From: Alphaproteobacteria bacterium
GTDB taxonomy: Bacteria; Pseudomonadota; Alphaproteobacteria; Sphingomonadales; Sphingomonadaceae
DNA: 17,596 nucleotides
Reading direction: 5' to 3'
Assembly (NCBI GenBank): GCA_028869975.1
Contig: JAGWQR010000067.1
Location: 1 to 17,596 of the forward strand
The number at the start of each line of letters is the position of its first letter. The stretch's first letter is position 1. Under the pieces are notes generated by a model. It saw nothing but the letters and a program-made list of their open reading frames with translations, made no database searches and was not told where the DNA came from. The position numbers and the translations under genes are program-made. Of this stretch, positions 1 to 10,372 are shown piece after piece.

Positions 1-141
1 AATCCGCATCCAGTCACATTCCATGATGCCGGTCTCTTCGCGCGTCCACATCCGGCCATCGGGGTGCTGGCGCGGGCCGATCGCCGGGCCAAACACAATC
101 GGCATCCGATAACGCGAACCGGGATTTATCTGGCAGGGCAT
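1..141 (-). CDS. Partial CDS, probable acetoacetate decarboxylase-like protein (N-terminus only)
   Basis: The reverse strand gives 47 open codons from an ATG at 141 down to the left edge, so only the N-terminus is present. A strong Shine-Dalgarno GGAGGT (reverse strand, 145-150) lies 3-4 nt before the ATG, which makes the start convincing. The peptide begins MPCQINPGSRYRMPIVFGPA and continues with a GPRQ segment. This resembles, from memory, the N-terminus of acetoacetate decarboxylase-family proteins found in sphingomonad catabolic clusters. The catalytic lysine region is outside the window, so activity cannot be judged. The gene lies 31 nt downstream of the FAH-family remnant on the same strand, which fits a small catabolic operon. 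The family name is tentative, but that this is a real gene is fairly sure. Confidence 0.55.
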   Translation of the reverse strand, partial: MPCQINPGSRYRMPIVFGPAIGPRQHPDGRMWTREETGIMECDWMRI

Positions 142-172
142 GTTACCTCCTATTGTGTTCAAATCTGTCAGC

Positions 173-514
173 TCAGGCTTGCTGGACGATGCGGTTTTCG
201 ATGGCACCCAGCCCCTCGATCTCAATCCGGCACACCTGCACCGGCTTGAACCAGTTCTGATCGACCGCCGCAACCCCCGACGGCGTGCCCGTAGTGATGA
301 TGTCGCCCGGAAACAATGTCATCACGGTGGTGAGATACTCGATCTGGTCGGCGATCTTGAATATCCGATCATTCGCGCGGCCACGTTGCTGCACCACACC
401 ATCTACTGTGGGTATCATCTCGAGTTTTTCAGGATCGGACGCCATCGCTTCACACATCAAAAAAACGGCATTCTTCATCTTCACTGAGATGTTTGACATC
501 CCCACACATAGCAC
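173..514 (-). pseudogene. 5'-truncated fumarylacetoacetate hydrolase (FAH) family remnant
   Basis: The open frame gives about 113 residues that match only the C-terminal part of FAH-family hydrolases, which are normally about 220-330 residues. Landmarks are a VDGVVQQ strand, the helix DQIEYLTTVMTLFPGD, the glycine-rich TGTPSGV loop and the closing EIEGLGAIENRIV. FAH enzymes cleave or decarboxylate acylpyruvate-type intermediates of aromatic degradation using a divalent metal. The metal-binding acidic residues sit in the missing N-terminal half, so this copy is very unlikely to be active. An in-frame TAA at 518-520 lies immediately upstream, and the only starts (GTG at 514, ATG at 499) have no good ribosome binding site. 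Family similarity fades upstream of about codon 25. The remnant lies between the terminator of the TonB receptor and the acetoacetate decarboxylase-like gene, as if a deletion removed its 5' half. The alternative is a short expressed FAH-like domain protein. Confidence 0.72.
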
Positions 515-524
515 GATTTAAGAC

Positions 525-557
525 AAAAAAAAGACGGCTCCCAGAAGGGAGCCGTCT
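525..557 (-). terminator. Intrinsic terminator of the TonB-dependent receptor gene
   Basis: An 11-bp perfect stem is formed by 532-542 and 547-557 with an AGAA loop in forward notation. Read on the minus strand, it is followed directly by eight T residues (A run at 525-532 on the plus strand). It lies 22 nt past the receptor stop codon, as expected for a strong Rho-independent terminator. It would isolate the receptor from the FAH remnant downstream. Confidence 0.93.
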
Positions 558-579
558 CAATTCAGAAGTCAATATAAAA

Positions 580-3500
580 TTAGAAATCGACCTTGGCACC
601 TACCCTGAAGTAACGGCCAATGAAGTTTGAGGTACCCCAAGCGGCGTTAAAACCACCTGTAAGGCCATATGTTGCTGCTGGATCATATGGGGGAGGATTG
701 TTAAGTATGTCCAGAATATTGGCATACACTGAAAGATTCTTGCTAACCTTTAGATTTCCAGTCAAATCCATGCTGAACGTCGCATTGGCACGGCAGGCCT
801 GCGGTGTCGACCCATCAGCGTAAGTAGGGGGAACGCCAAATCCGCTTGAAGAACCGCAAACCCCGGCAGTCCCACCATAGTCGGTAGCTGTAAGTTCATA
901 TCCGCTGGTATAGTAAGCGGTTAGGCTAATGCTCGACCCATCGTTGAACTGTAAAGTGTTGACCCAGTTTCCACGCCATTTTGGTGCGCCGGAGCAATTC
1001 GAAATGTTGCATGGGCTGAGCAGACCCGCATAGGGCTGAACGCTGCCATCTGCCTCAATTTGCTCCAGCTTAGCCAAATACGATGCTGTTGCAGTACTCC
1101 TCCATGTAAGTCCGGTATGGCCAATCTTGAAGTGTACATCCGCTGTAAAGTCCAAACCTGAGCCAATCTCTTGAGCAGCGTTCTGGAAATTCCCGGACAC
1201 AGAGCCGATAAGAGGCTGTGCGTTAGGATTTTGAGAATCCGGCTGGCCAGGTACAACAGTAATCGTACCATTGTTGAAGCTCGTCTGCCCGTTGAGATAA
1301 TATCCATTCAAAATGGCTGGAGTCAGCGGGGTCGGGATAATGAAATTACTGATCTTGGTGTGCCAATAATCCACAGTGAATGTGAACCGGGAGATTGGCT
1401 TGATGACGGCACCAACAGTGAATGATTCTGATTTCTGTGGCTGTAGCTGCGGATTGGCAGCGGCTGTCGTTCCCACAAAATAGCCGCCATTATAATAGCT
1501 TGCGTTGCTCGCATGAGCGGCACAGAATGCAGCATAAGTCGCGCAGTTGATATTCGAGAGCTGGAAGCCGGTTAACGGCAATGATGTATTGGCTTCGTTG
1601 AAGGTCGGCACTGCAAACCCCCTCGAATAGGTGCCACGGAGCTTTATCTGCTTAATCGGGGTAAATTCGGCTTCAAATTTCGGTGAAAAATTATCATAGG
1701 TGGCACCATAGCTCGAAGTATAATGGTCATACGAACCATCTGCCTTCACCCGCAAAGAACTCAAGATAGGTGCCGACACTTCATAAAATGCCGAAAATAC
1801 ACGCCGCGATCCATTCACGGCAAATGTGTTAATATTGTAATAGCGCGCATCCGGATTAGCTTCGTTCGGCCCGTTGGGCGTTGGCGCATTAACCGCTTCA
1901 AACCGGTAGGAACCGCCGACGGCAATATTAAGCATGCCACCAGGAAGCTTGAATACATCTTTATTAATAGTTCCCATAATCTGGGTCAAGCGCGAGCTAT
2001 TCTGCACAACATCAGCCGGTGTTATAGCGTTCCATGCCGCAGCCGAGTTGGCATTTTGGTTGGCGAAATTAAAGGTGCCCTGCGCAACGGCATTCATCAG
2101 CCCTTGCAGATAGATGTCGCCAGTCTGCACCGTGGTCAGATCAATCCATGAGGTTGTACCCTCAATGTCATAGTCCCAGCCGGAACCGAAGTTTCCGCTA
2201 AGACCACCTGAAAAACGATAGGTCTTGGCGTCAGTCGACTCTGCAGTGACGGTGCTCGTCAACTCCTTGAGATGCGCAAGTTGACCCTGCGCCGCAAACG
2301 GATTGTTGGGGTTTAGTGTTCCGTTGGTGGCGTTACATCCGGTGCCTGTCAGATTGCCATTGCCATCAATTGCCCCCACACCTTGCGCGCACGTATAAAC
2401 CGGCAGGTAAATGTTGTTGACAAACACCTGCGCGCCGCCTGGTGTAAAACCAGCCAGCGTAGTGCCGCCTGCATAACTGAGCGGATTGAATGTCTGGTAA
2501 GTCTTGGTTTCAAGATAATTGCCCATAATATAGACTTGCGCACGGCTGCCAATATCCTTGGTAAACCTTGCATTAAAGCCAGTGCGCTGAATGTCGGGCA
2601 AAAATTCTGAATATTCATTTTGAATATCTTGCTGACATGCAACAGCCGGCGCTGGGGTAGGCGTCTGAGCTTGTTGGGCCGCCGTTAGCGCGATGGGTGT
2701 GCCGGGTCCGCACCCGAGCGCGGGATTCAAAGCTTGATACGGCGCTGAGTCAAGCAGAGTGGCGGGATTGGTAGGCGCCACAAAACCAACCTGCGTTGAG
2801 CCAAACCCAGTTAAGGCTCCCGATGCCTGTATACCATTGATTATATTATTGGGTCCGCACGTCGTTGCTCCCGCAGCGGCAGTGCCCTTACCGTTCGAAA
2901 TCCCGCAGAGACCACTACGATTGGCTGTGTTGTAAGGGTAGCCTCGTTGGCCCAGATATAACGGATCATTCTTCTGATATTCTGCATTGATGTAGAAATT
3001 ATAGCCGTCACGTGAGAGTTTTCCCATGCCCCAAGTAGCATCAATTCGTCTTTCGCCAGCATCTCCCTGCTGCGAAATCGCATCAGACATATTGACGTGA
3101 AGCCCCTGAATCTCCTTCTTGATAATAACGTTGACAACACCGGCAATTGCATCGGCCCCATATGTGGCCGATGCGCCATCCTGCAGCACATCGATATTCT
3201 GTACGAGCGAATCTGGAATTGTGTTGAGGTCAACAATGTTACGGTAACCGTCATCAGCGAGCGGATAGTATGCGGTACGCAACCCATTGAACAGGGTCAG
3301 CGTATAACCATCATTGAAACCACGCAACGACACAGCTGACGCACCTGTTGAGAACCCACCCAGCGCGCCCCAGTTTGACCCTACGCTGCCTGCATTCGTT
3401 GCAGGAAGCAGTTGCAGTGCATCTGAAACCGTATCCTGACCGCGTTTCGCCAAGTCGTCCGCACTCAATGAAACGATTGGCGACGCTGTAGCCGCAGCCT

Positions 3501-3675
3501 TGTTCCTACTGATCGACCCCGTCACGACAATGGTTTCAACATTATCTACTTTGCTGACCTTGGCAGCCTTGGGTGTGGACGTAGCTGAATCCTGTGCCAG
3601 CGCCGGCGCTGCATAAAGCGCGGCCGCAAGTATGGTGCCGGCAAGTAGGCCCGAACGGATGGATTTCTGTGACAT
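580..3675 (-). CDS. TonB-dependent outer membrane receptor
   Basis: This 1031-residue protein is a 22-stranded-barrel type receptor that imports a ligand across the outer membrane using TonB-ExbBD energy. The ligand cannot be told from sequence. Residues 1-27 form a signal peptide ending ALA before Q28. A TonB-box-like VETIVVTGS is at about 46-54. The plug domain follows (about 60-190), with SLRGFNDGYTLTLFNG and DVLQDGASATYGADAIAGVV typical of the family. The barrel closes with RYFRVGAKVDF, ending in the aromatic residue needed for barrel assembly. Several extracellular-loop regions carry cysteine pairs (for example around SGLCG...TTCGP and SPCNISNCSG), suggesting loop disulfides. The start at 3675 has AAGGGA about 9 nt upstream. 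Base composition is lower in GC than in the genes to the right, which could reflect transfer or its surface-exposed repertoire. A strong terminator follows. The FAH and acetoacetate decarboxylase-like neighbours hint at uptake of a catabolic substrate, but this is inference. Confidence 0.96.
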   Translation of the reverse strand: MSQKSIRSGLLAGTILAAALYAAPALAQDSATSTPKAAKVSKVDNVETIVVTGSISRNKAAATASPIVSLSADDLAKRGQDTVSDALQLLPATNAGSVGSNWGALGGFSTGASAVSLRGFNDGYTLTLFNGLRTAYYPLADDGYRNIVDLNTIPDSLVQNIDVLQDGASATYGADAIAGVVNVIIKKEIQGLHVNMSDAISQQGDAGERRIDATWGMGKLSRDGYNFYINAEYQKNDPLYLGQRGYPYNTANRSGLCGISNGKGTAAAGATTCGPNNIINGIQASGALTGFGSTQVGFVAPTNPATLLDSAPYQALNPALGCGPGTPIALTAAQQAQTPTPAPAVACQQDIQNEYSEFLPDIQRTGFNARFTKDIGSRAQVYIMGNYLETKTYQTFNPLSYAGGTTLAGFTPGGAQVFVNNIYLPVYTCAQGVGAIDGNGNLTGTGCNATNGTLNPNNPFAAQGQLAHLKELTSTVTAESTDAKTYRFSGGLSGNFGSGWDYDIEGTTSWIDLTTVQTGDIYLQGLMNAVAQGTFNFANQNANSAAAWNAITPADVVQNSSRLTQIMGTINKDVFKLPGGMLNIAVGGSYRFEAVNAPTPNGPNEANPDARYYNINTFAVNGSRRVFSAFYEVSAPILSSLRVKADGSYDHYTSSYGATYDNFSPKFEAEFTPIKQIKLRGTYSRGFAVPTFNEANTSLPLTGFQLSNINCATYAAFCAAHASNASYYNGGYFVGTTAAANPQLQPQKSESFTVGAVIKPISRFTFTVDYWHTKISNFIIPTPLTPAILNGYYLNGQTSFNNGTITVVPGQPDSQNPNAQPLIGSVSGNFQNAAQEIGSGLDFTADVHFKIGHTGLTWRSTATASYLAKLEQIEADGSVQPYAGLLSPCNISNCSGAPKWRGNWVNTLQFNDGSSISLTAYYTSGYELTATDYGGTAGVCGSSSGFGVPPTYADGSTPQACRANATFSMDLTGNLKVSKNLSVYANILDILNNPPPYDPAATYGLTGGFNAAWGTSNFIGRYFRVGAKVDF

Positions 3676-3963
3676 AATGCTTGTTTCCCTTATTCTTTAG
3701 CATCCCGCACGCACGCCCCCAAGCGCACCGACGAGCATTGACTCTTGTGTAGGCAAACGCCTCCGGCGGCGCAATCACCTGAACACCACATTAATATAAA
3801 ATTACAGTGCTGTGACATTTTTGCCACTCTCTATAAACAATTATGTGTCGGGCCATGCACGCTGGCAAAAACTTTGTTCCCCTCTTGTTTTTTAGGAACA
3901 TTTGCAATACATCGAGTCGCAGGCGTTGACTTGCGATACGCGGCAGCTAGGAGGAGCGGGCAA
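3676..3963. other. Divergent intergenic region between the TonB receptor and recA
   Basis: These 288 nt must hold the promoters for both the leftward receptor gene and rightward recA. The stretch 3790-3840 is AT-rich and contains an imperfect palindrome centred on ACAGTGCTGT (3804-3813). On the minus strand, a TATATT-like hexamer (3792-3797) sits near it and could be the receptor's -10 element. On the plus side, a near-consensus LexA box (annotated separately) and the recA ribosome binding site are visible. No convincing small gene was found. Confidence 0.5.
3876..3890 (+). promoter_or_regulatory. Candidate LexA (SOS) box upstream of recA
   Basis: Alphaproteobacterial LexA binds the direct repeat GTTC-N7-GTTC. 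Here GTTC (3876-3879), seven bases, then GTTT (3887-3890) match seven of the eight defined bases. The site is 74 nt before the recA start, a usual place for SOS control of recA. A second feature overlaps it: TGTTCC (3875-3880) and GGAACA (3895-3900) are inverted arms 14 nt apart. The final base mismatch keeps this a candidate. Confidence 0.5.
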
Positions 3964-5043
3964 ATGGTTGCACAACTGAAACTGATCGACGGGGAGCGTT
4001 CTGGCGCGATGATGGATCGACAAAAGGCACTTGAGGCCGCACTGGCGCAGATTGATCGCGCTTTTGGCAAAGGTTCGGCAATGAAGCTGGGCAGCCGTGA
4101 AGCGATGGAAATCGCCGCCGTTTCCACGGGGTCGCTGGGGCTTGATATTGCGCTTGGCATAGGCGGCCTGCCCAAAGGACGGGTGATCGAGATTTTCGGG
4201 CCGGAAAGCTCAGGCAAGACGACGCTGGCGCTCCACGCCATTGCCGAGGCGCAAAAGTGCGGGGGCACGGCGGCATTCATCGATGCCGAACACGCGCTCG
4301 ACCCTGCTTATGCCAAGAAGCTGGGCGTCAATATCGATGAACTGGTGGTGAGCCAGCCCGATACGGGCGAGCAGGCGCTCGAAATCGCCGACACGCTGGT
4401 GCGCTCGAACGCGGTTGACGTGCTGGTGATCGATTCGGTGGCCGCACTGGTGCCACGCGCCGAAATCGAAGGCGAGATGGGCGACAGCCATGTCGGTTTG
4501 CAGGCGCGGCTGATGAGTCAGGCCCTCAGGAAGATTACCGGCTCGATCAGTCGCTCGAACTGCACGGTCATCTTCATCAACCAGATCCGCATGAAAATCG
4601 GCGTCATGTATGGTTCGCCGGAAACCACAACTGGTGGCAATGCACTCAAATTCTACGCGAGTGTTCGGCTCGACATCCGCCGCACCGGCCAGATCAAGGA
4701 TCGTGACGATATTATCGGCAACACCACCCGGGTGAAGGTTGTCAAAAACAAGGTCGCCCCGCCGTTCAAGCAGGTCGAATTCGACATCATGTACGGCGAA
4801 GGCATTTCTAAAATGGGTGAGCTTCTGGACCTTGGCACCAAGGCGGGGATTATTGAAAAGTCGGGCTCATGGTTCTCTTATGATTCGGTGCGGCTGGGTC
4901 AGGGGCGTGAAAATGCCAAGCAGCACCTGCGCGACAACCCTGATACGGCGGCACGCATCGAGGCACTGATTCGTGGTAAGACCGATGCGGTGGGTGAAGC
5001 GCTGATGACCGGCGAGGATATGGAGGGGGATGCGTTCGAGTGA
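3964..5043 (+). CDS. recA: RecA recombinase
   Basis: RecA forms ATP-dependent filaments on single-stranded DNA, catalyses strand exchange and triggers LexA self-cleavage. The protein has 359 residues, normal for alphaproteobacteria. The Walker A motif GPESSGKTT is at residues 79-87. The Walker B region VDVLVIDSVAALVPRAE, the MAW-type segment and loop L2 (IGVMYGSPETTTGGNALKFYASVR) are all present and intact. The frame is open further upstream, but the ATG at 3964 is chosen because AGGAGGAG (3949-3956) sits 7 nt before it and the N-terminus then has family length. The short acidic C-terminus (GEDMEGDAFE) is typical of RecA. The 54-nt gap to alaS holds only a weak 5-bp hairpin and no terminator, so read-through into alaS is plausible. 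SOS control is suggested by the box upstream. Confidence 0.98.
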   Translation: MVAQLKLIDGERSGAMMDRQKALEAALAQIDRAFGKGSAMKLGSREAMEIAAVSTGSLGLDIALGIGGLPKGRVIEIFGPESSGKTTLALHAIAEAQKCGGTAAFIDAEHALDPAYAKKLGVNIDELVVSQPDTGEQALEIADTLVRSNAVDVLVIDSVAALVPRAEIEGEMGDSHVGLQARLMSQALRKITGSISRSNCTVIFINQIRMKIGVMYGSPETTTGGNALKFYASVRLDIRRTGQIKDRDDIIGNTTRVKVVKNKVAPPFKQVEFDIMYGEGISKMGELLDLGTKAGIIEKSGSWFSYDSVRLGQGRENAKQHLRDNPDTAARIEALIRGKTDAVGEALMTGEDMEGDAFE

Positions 5044-5097
5044 CGCCGTGTGGCGTGATCGCTTGAGTTCCGGCACGGGCTTGCCTATTGCGATCCG

Positions 5098-7764
<2,667 letters not shown>

Positions 7765-8040
7765 ACACTGGCCGAATCAATTTTCTGCGATCCTTATTCG
7801 GTGTTTCCCCTTTACTAGAGGGGGTTCGGCACGAAATATTACAAGTTTTAACGACTCGCCGCACTCATCATCCACTTTATCCTGCAATGCATTGCAACGG
7901 GTTGCCTCCGCTCGCTGCTTCGGCAAGAGATGCTGCCGGGGTGGAGTAATGCTCCTGTAGATAGATGGATTTTGCAACGATGAGTGCGCTTAAGCGGATT
8001 CATACGGTGTGGGCCTTACGGCCAACGGTTAAGGATGAAC
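7765..8040. other. Intergenic region alaS to M23 peptidase
   Basis: This 276-nt gap is more AT-rich than its flanks. It holds two weak inverted repeats after alaS: GCCGAAT (7771-7777) against ATTCGGT (7796-7802), and CCCCT (7807-7811) against AGGGG (7819-7823). Neither has a proper T tract, so termination is doubtful. A perfect 14-bp palindrome follows at 7883-7896. A 24-codon frame (7980-8054) overlaps the peptidase start but has no ribosome binding site. No convincing promoter was identified. Confidence 0.4.
7883..7896. repeat. Perfect 14-bp palindrome upstream of the M23 peptidase gene
   Basis: The sequence TGCAATGCATTGCA equals its own reverse complement. It sits 119 nt after alaS and 144 nt before the peptidase start. 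A palindrome without a loop is more like a dimeric protein binding site than an RNA hairpin. No regulator can be named. Confidence 0.55.
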
Positions 8041-9210
8041 ATGGTTTTTGTTGAGAATTCGCGTTTGGCGCGCATACGTAAAATGTTTCGCACCAGAGAT
8101 ATTTTCATTCGTGATGGAGCCGAATTGCGCCGCGTGACGCTGACGCCACGCACGCAGTTGAGTGCGCTCGCAGGCGGCTTTCTCGGCATGATGGCGCTCA
8201 TCGGTATGCCGCTGGCGGCGGCCGCAGAGGCCGGAAGTACAGGCGTGTTACCCTCCTTTGCAGGCAATGCCACGCAAACCGAACAGCGCGTTGCACATCT
8301 TCAGGCGGAAGTGCAGCAGATCAGGGTCAGCGTTAAGGCCCATGTCGCAATGCTAGACCGCCGCGATGCCCTGCTTGCCGCGATTATTGCCGGCAAGGGT
8401 GATGCAAACAAGCTGGCCGCGCTTGACGCGATTGAGGTTCCCGCTGCCCAGTCAAAGCTGGCGAGTGATGTGCGCGGGCCGCTGAATGCCACAGAAGCCA
8501 GGCAGCTTGCACTGGCGACCTCCGCACAAAATGCTATCGAGGCACGGGTCGCGCAGGCACAGGGTGCGCTCAACCGGCTCCATCTGGCACCGACCCGATT
8601 CAAGACGGTGCAGGGTGGTATGGGTGGACCTTATGAACCAGTAGACGAGAAAGCGATCGCTGCTGGCGAAAACAGCTTCCACAATCTTTTCCAGAGCTGG
8701 AAAAAACTCGACCAGCTCCAGCAGGGCAGCGCCGCCATACCGGCCATTCGCCCGGTAGACCGGGTGAGTTTCACGAGCAATTTCGGTGTGCGCACCGATC
8801 CATTCAATGGCCATCGCGCCATGCACGCTGGCGTCGATATTCCTGGTGCCTATGGCACCAACATCTATGCGACGGCCGACGGCGTGGTAAACCGCGCAGG
8901 CTGGGTCAACGGCTATGGTAACCTCGTGGAAATCAATCATGGCCGTGGCATCATGACCCGTTATGGTCATTTGTCCTCCTTTGTCGTTGCAGCGGGACAG
9001 CGTGTCACACGTGGTCAATTGATTGCTCACATGGGTTCAACCGGGCGCTCGACCGGCAACCATCTTCATTATGAAGTGCGGATTGACGGCAACGCGGTGA
9101 ACCCGGTGCCCTTCCTGCAATCGAGCGATTATCTGATGGCGTTGCAGCTATCCGCAACGCCGCGCGGCCAGAAGGTTGCAATGGGCGGGCCGGAAGAGTC
9201 CGCCGACTGA
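8041..9210 (+). CDS. Membrane-anchored M23 (LytM) family peptidoglycan peptidase
   Basis: The 389-residue protein should cut peptide cross-links in peptidoglycan on the periplasmic side. A basic cytoplasmic segment (about 1-40, RIRKMFRTRDIFIRDGAELRR) resembles that of sphingomonad M23 proteins. One membrane segment follows (about 43-65, LSALAGGFLGMMALIGMPLA). A helical, Ala/Gln-rich, probably coiled-coil stalk spans about 80-190. The LytM domain is at about 245-375. All zinc and catalytic motifs are present: HAGVD with H262 and D266, YGHLS with H310, and HLHYE with H341 and H343, so it is predicted to be active rather than a degenerate EnvC-type activator. The ATG at 8041 is preferred because AAGG (8031-8034) is spaced 6 nt before it. 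ATG 8035 and earlier in-frame starts lack spacing or a ribosome site. A terminator follows. No bactofilin partner gene is adjacent. Confidence 0.9.
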   Translation: MVFVENSRLARIRKMFRTRDIFIRDGAELRRVTLTPRTQLSALAGGFLGMMALIGMPLAAAAEAGSTGVLPSFAGNATQTEQRVAHLQAEVQQIRVSVKAHVAMLDRRDALLAAIIAGKGDANKLAALDAIEVPAAQSKLASDVRGPLNATEARQLALATSAQNAIEARVAQAQGALNRLHLAPTRFKTVQGGMGGPYEPVDEKAIAAGENSFHNLFQSWKKLDQLQQGSAAIPAIRPVDRVSFTSNFGVRTDPFNGHRAMHAGVDIPGAYGTNIYATADGVVNRAGWVNGYGNLVEINHGRGIMTRYGHLSSFVVAAGQRVTRGQLIAHMGSTGRSTGNHLHYEVRIDGNAVNPVPFLQSSDYLMALQLSATPRGQKVAMGGPEESAD

Positions 9211-9241
9211 TCCATTCCCCAAAATAATTGTGAGAGGGTGC

Positions 9242-9279
9242 GCGCCGGTGGAGAATACTCCATCGGCGCAGGCCTTTTT
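9242..9279 (+). terminator. Probable terminator after the M23 peptidase gene
   Basis: A 12-bp stem (9242-9253 with 9258-9269, one G-T pair, AATA loop) begins 31 nt past the peptidase stop. A run of five T residues follows at 9275-9279, after a 5-nt spacer. The spacer is longer than ideal, but stem strength and position fit an intrinsic terminator separating the peptidase from the Blh-like gene. Confidence 0.72.
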
Positions 9280-9418
9280 GCGCAACTTGGTCCAGGCTGT
9301 CCAAGGCATTGGCACGACGTTTGCCCGATCTCACCATCCCTTCGATACGCCCGGATTTTATTCTCAGGCCATTGCACCGGCTGATTGCAAGCCGCATATA
9401 TGGGCTCAGGAGGCGTTT

Positions 9419-10336
9419 ATGACCGACACCGCACTCGCAAATGCCACTGCCCAGATCATCGATACCTGTGCTGTTGCGCCCGTGATTCACGCCTTTTTCG
9501 ATCAGGAGACCTATACGGTTTCCTATATTGTGTCGGACGCCGAGACCAAACGCGCCGCCATTATCGATTCGGTGCTCGATTATGATGCGGCGTCGGGCCG
9601 CACGACCACCCTCTCCGCTGATGCAATGATCGCACATATTGCCGAGAAAGGCTTGGCAGTCGATTGGCTGCTCGAAACCCATGCCCATGCCGATCATCTC
9701 TCCGCTGCACCCTATCTGCAACAGAAACTGGGTGGCAAAATCGCGATCGGCGCGGACATCACGACCGTGCAAAATGTATTTGGCAAAGTGTTCAACGCAG
9801 GCACAGAATTTGCGCGCGATGGCAGCGAGTTCGACAAATTGTTCAACGATGGCGATCAGTTCAGCATCGGCACGCTGAACGTGACGGTGCTGCATGTGCC
9901 GGGGCACACCCCCGCCTGCATTGCCTATGTCATCGGCGACGCGGTGTTTGTCGGCGATACGATGTTCATGCCCGATTATGGCACCGCACGCGCTGATTTT
10001 CCTGGCGGTGATGCGCGCCAGCTCTTCCACTCGATGCGACGCATTCTGGCGCTGCCGCCCGCAACGCGCCTGTTCATGTGCCACGACTACAAGGCACCGG
10101 GGCGCGATTATTATGCGTGGGAGAGCACGGTCGGCGATGAACGCGCGCACAATGTTCACGCCCATGACGGCATCAGCGAGGACGCATTCGTCAAGATGCG
10201 CACCGATCGTGACAAGACACTCACCATGCCGCGCCTGATTCTGCCATCGGTGCAGGTCAATATGCGCGCCGGGCATCTGCCACCTGCCGAAGAAAATGGG
10301 GTGACATATCTCAAGATCCCGGTAAACGCGCTCTAA
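9419..10336 (+). CDS. Metallo-beta-lactamase-fold hydrolase, Blh/persulfide dioxygenase type
   Basis: This 305-residue cytoplasmic protein matches the Blh group, whose members oxidise glutathione persulfide to sulfite using one iron during hydrogen sulfide detoxification. The metal-binding motifs are complete: THAHADH with H88, H90, D92 and H93; GHT with H163; GDTMFMPDYGTAR with D180; and CHDY with H222. Other Blh landmarks are SYIVSD near the N-terminus, LILPSVQVNMRAGHLPP and the closing YLKIPVN. The start at 9419 has AGGAGG (9408-9413) 5 nt before it. The frame is open further upstream, but that part crosses the preceding terminator. No BigR-type repressor gene is adjacent, unlike the bigR-blh operons of Agrobacterium and Xylella. 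A sulfite exporter-type gene follows 36 nt later, which supports the sulfur role. A glyoxalase II-like activity is the alternative. Confidence 0.88.
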   Translation: MTDTALANATAQIIDTCAVAPVIHAFFDQETYTVSYIVSDAETKRAAIIDSVLDYDAASGRTTTLSADAMIAHIAEKGLAVDWLLETHAHADHLSAAPYLQQKLGGKIAIGADITTVQNVFGKVFNAGTEFARDGSEFDKLFNDGDQFSIGTLNVTVLHVPGHTPACIAYVIGDAVFVGDTMFMPDYGTARADFPGGDARQLFHSMRRILALPPATRLFMCHDYKAPGRDYYAWESTVGDERAHNVHAHDGISEDAFVKMRTDRDKTLTMPRLILPSVQVNMRAGHLPPAEENGVTYLKIPVNAL

Positions 10337-10372
10337 GTCACAGCGTTCCGCTCTACCGCGAAAGACAACATC

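Noticed and set aside
3791..3805. TTAA-N7-TTAC, resembling a CtrA binding site (TTAA-N7-TTAA)
   Set aside because: The match is one base off in a very AT-rich stretch, so it is weak evidence. Nothing about the neighbouring genes suggests CtrA control.
5043..5062. A 5-bp hairpin after recA as a terminator
   Set aside because: The stem ACGCC/GGCGT is short and not followed by a T run.
7980..8054. A 24-codon frame overlapping the M23 peptidase start, a possible upstream regulatory peptide
   Set aside because: It has no ribosome binding site and an unremarkable sequence. Short frames of this kind are expected by chance.
9286..9305. CTTGG/CCAAG inverted arms upstream of the Blh-like gene as an operator
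   Set aside because: The arms are only 5 bp with a 10-nt gap, which is common by chance, and they do not resemble the AT-rich BigR site.
9372..9402. TTGCAC followed 17 nt later by CATATA as a promoter for the Blh-like gene
   Set aside because: The predicted transcription start would fall inside the ribosome binding site at 9408-9413, and the -10 match is poor.
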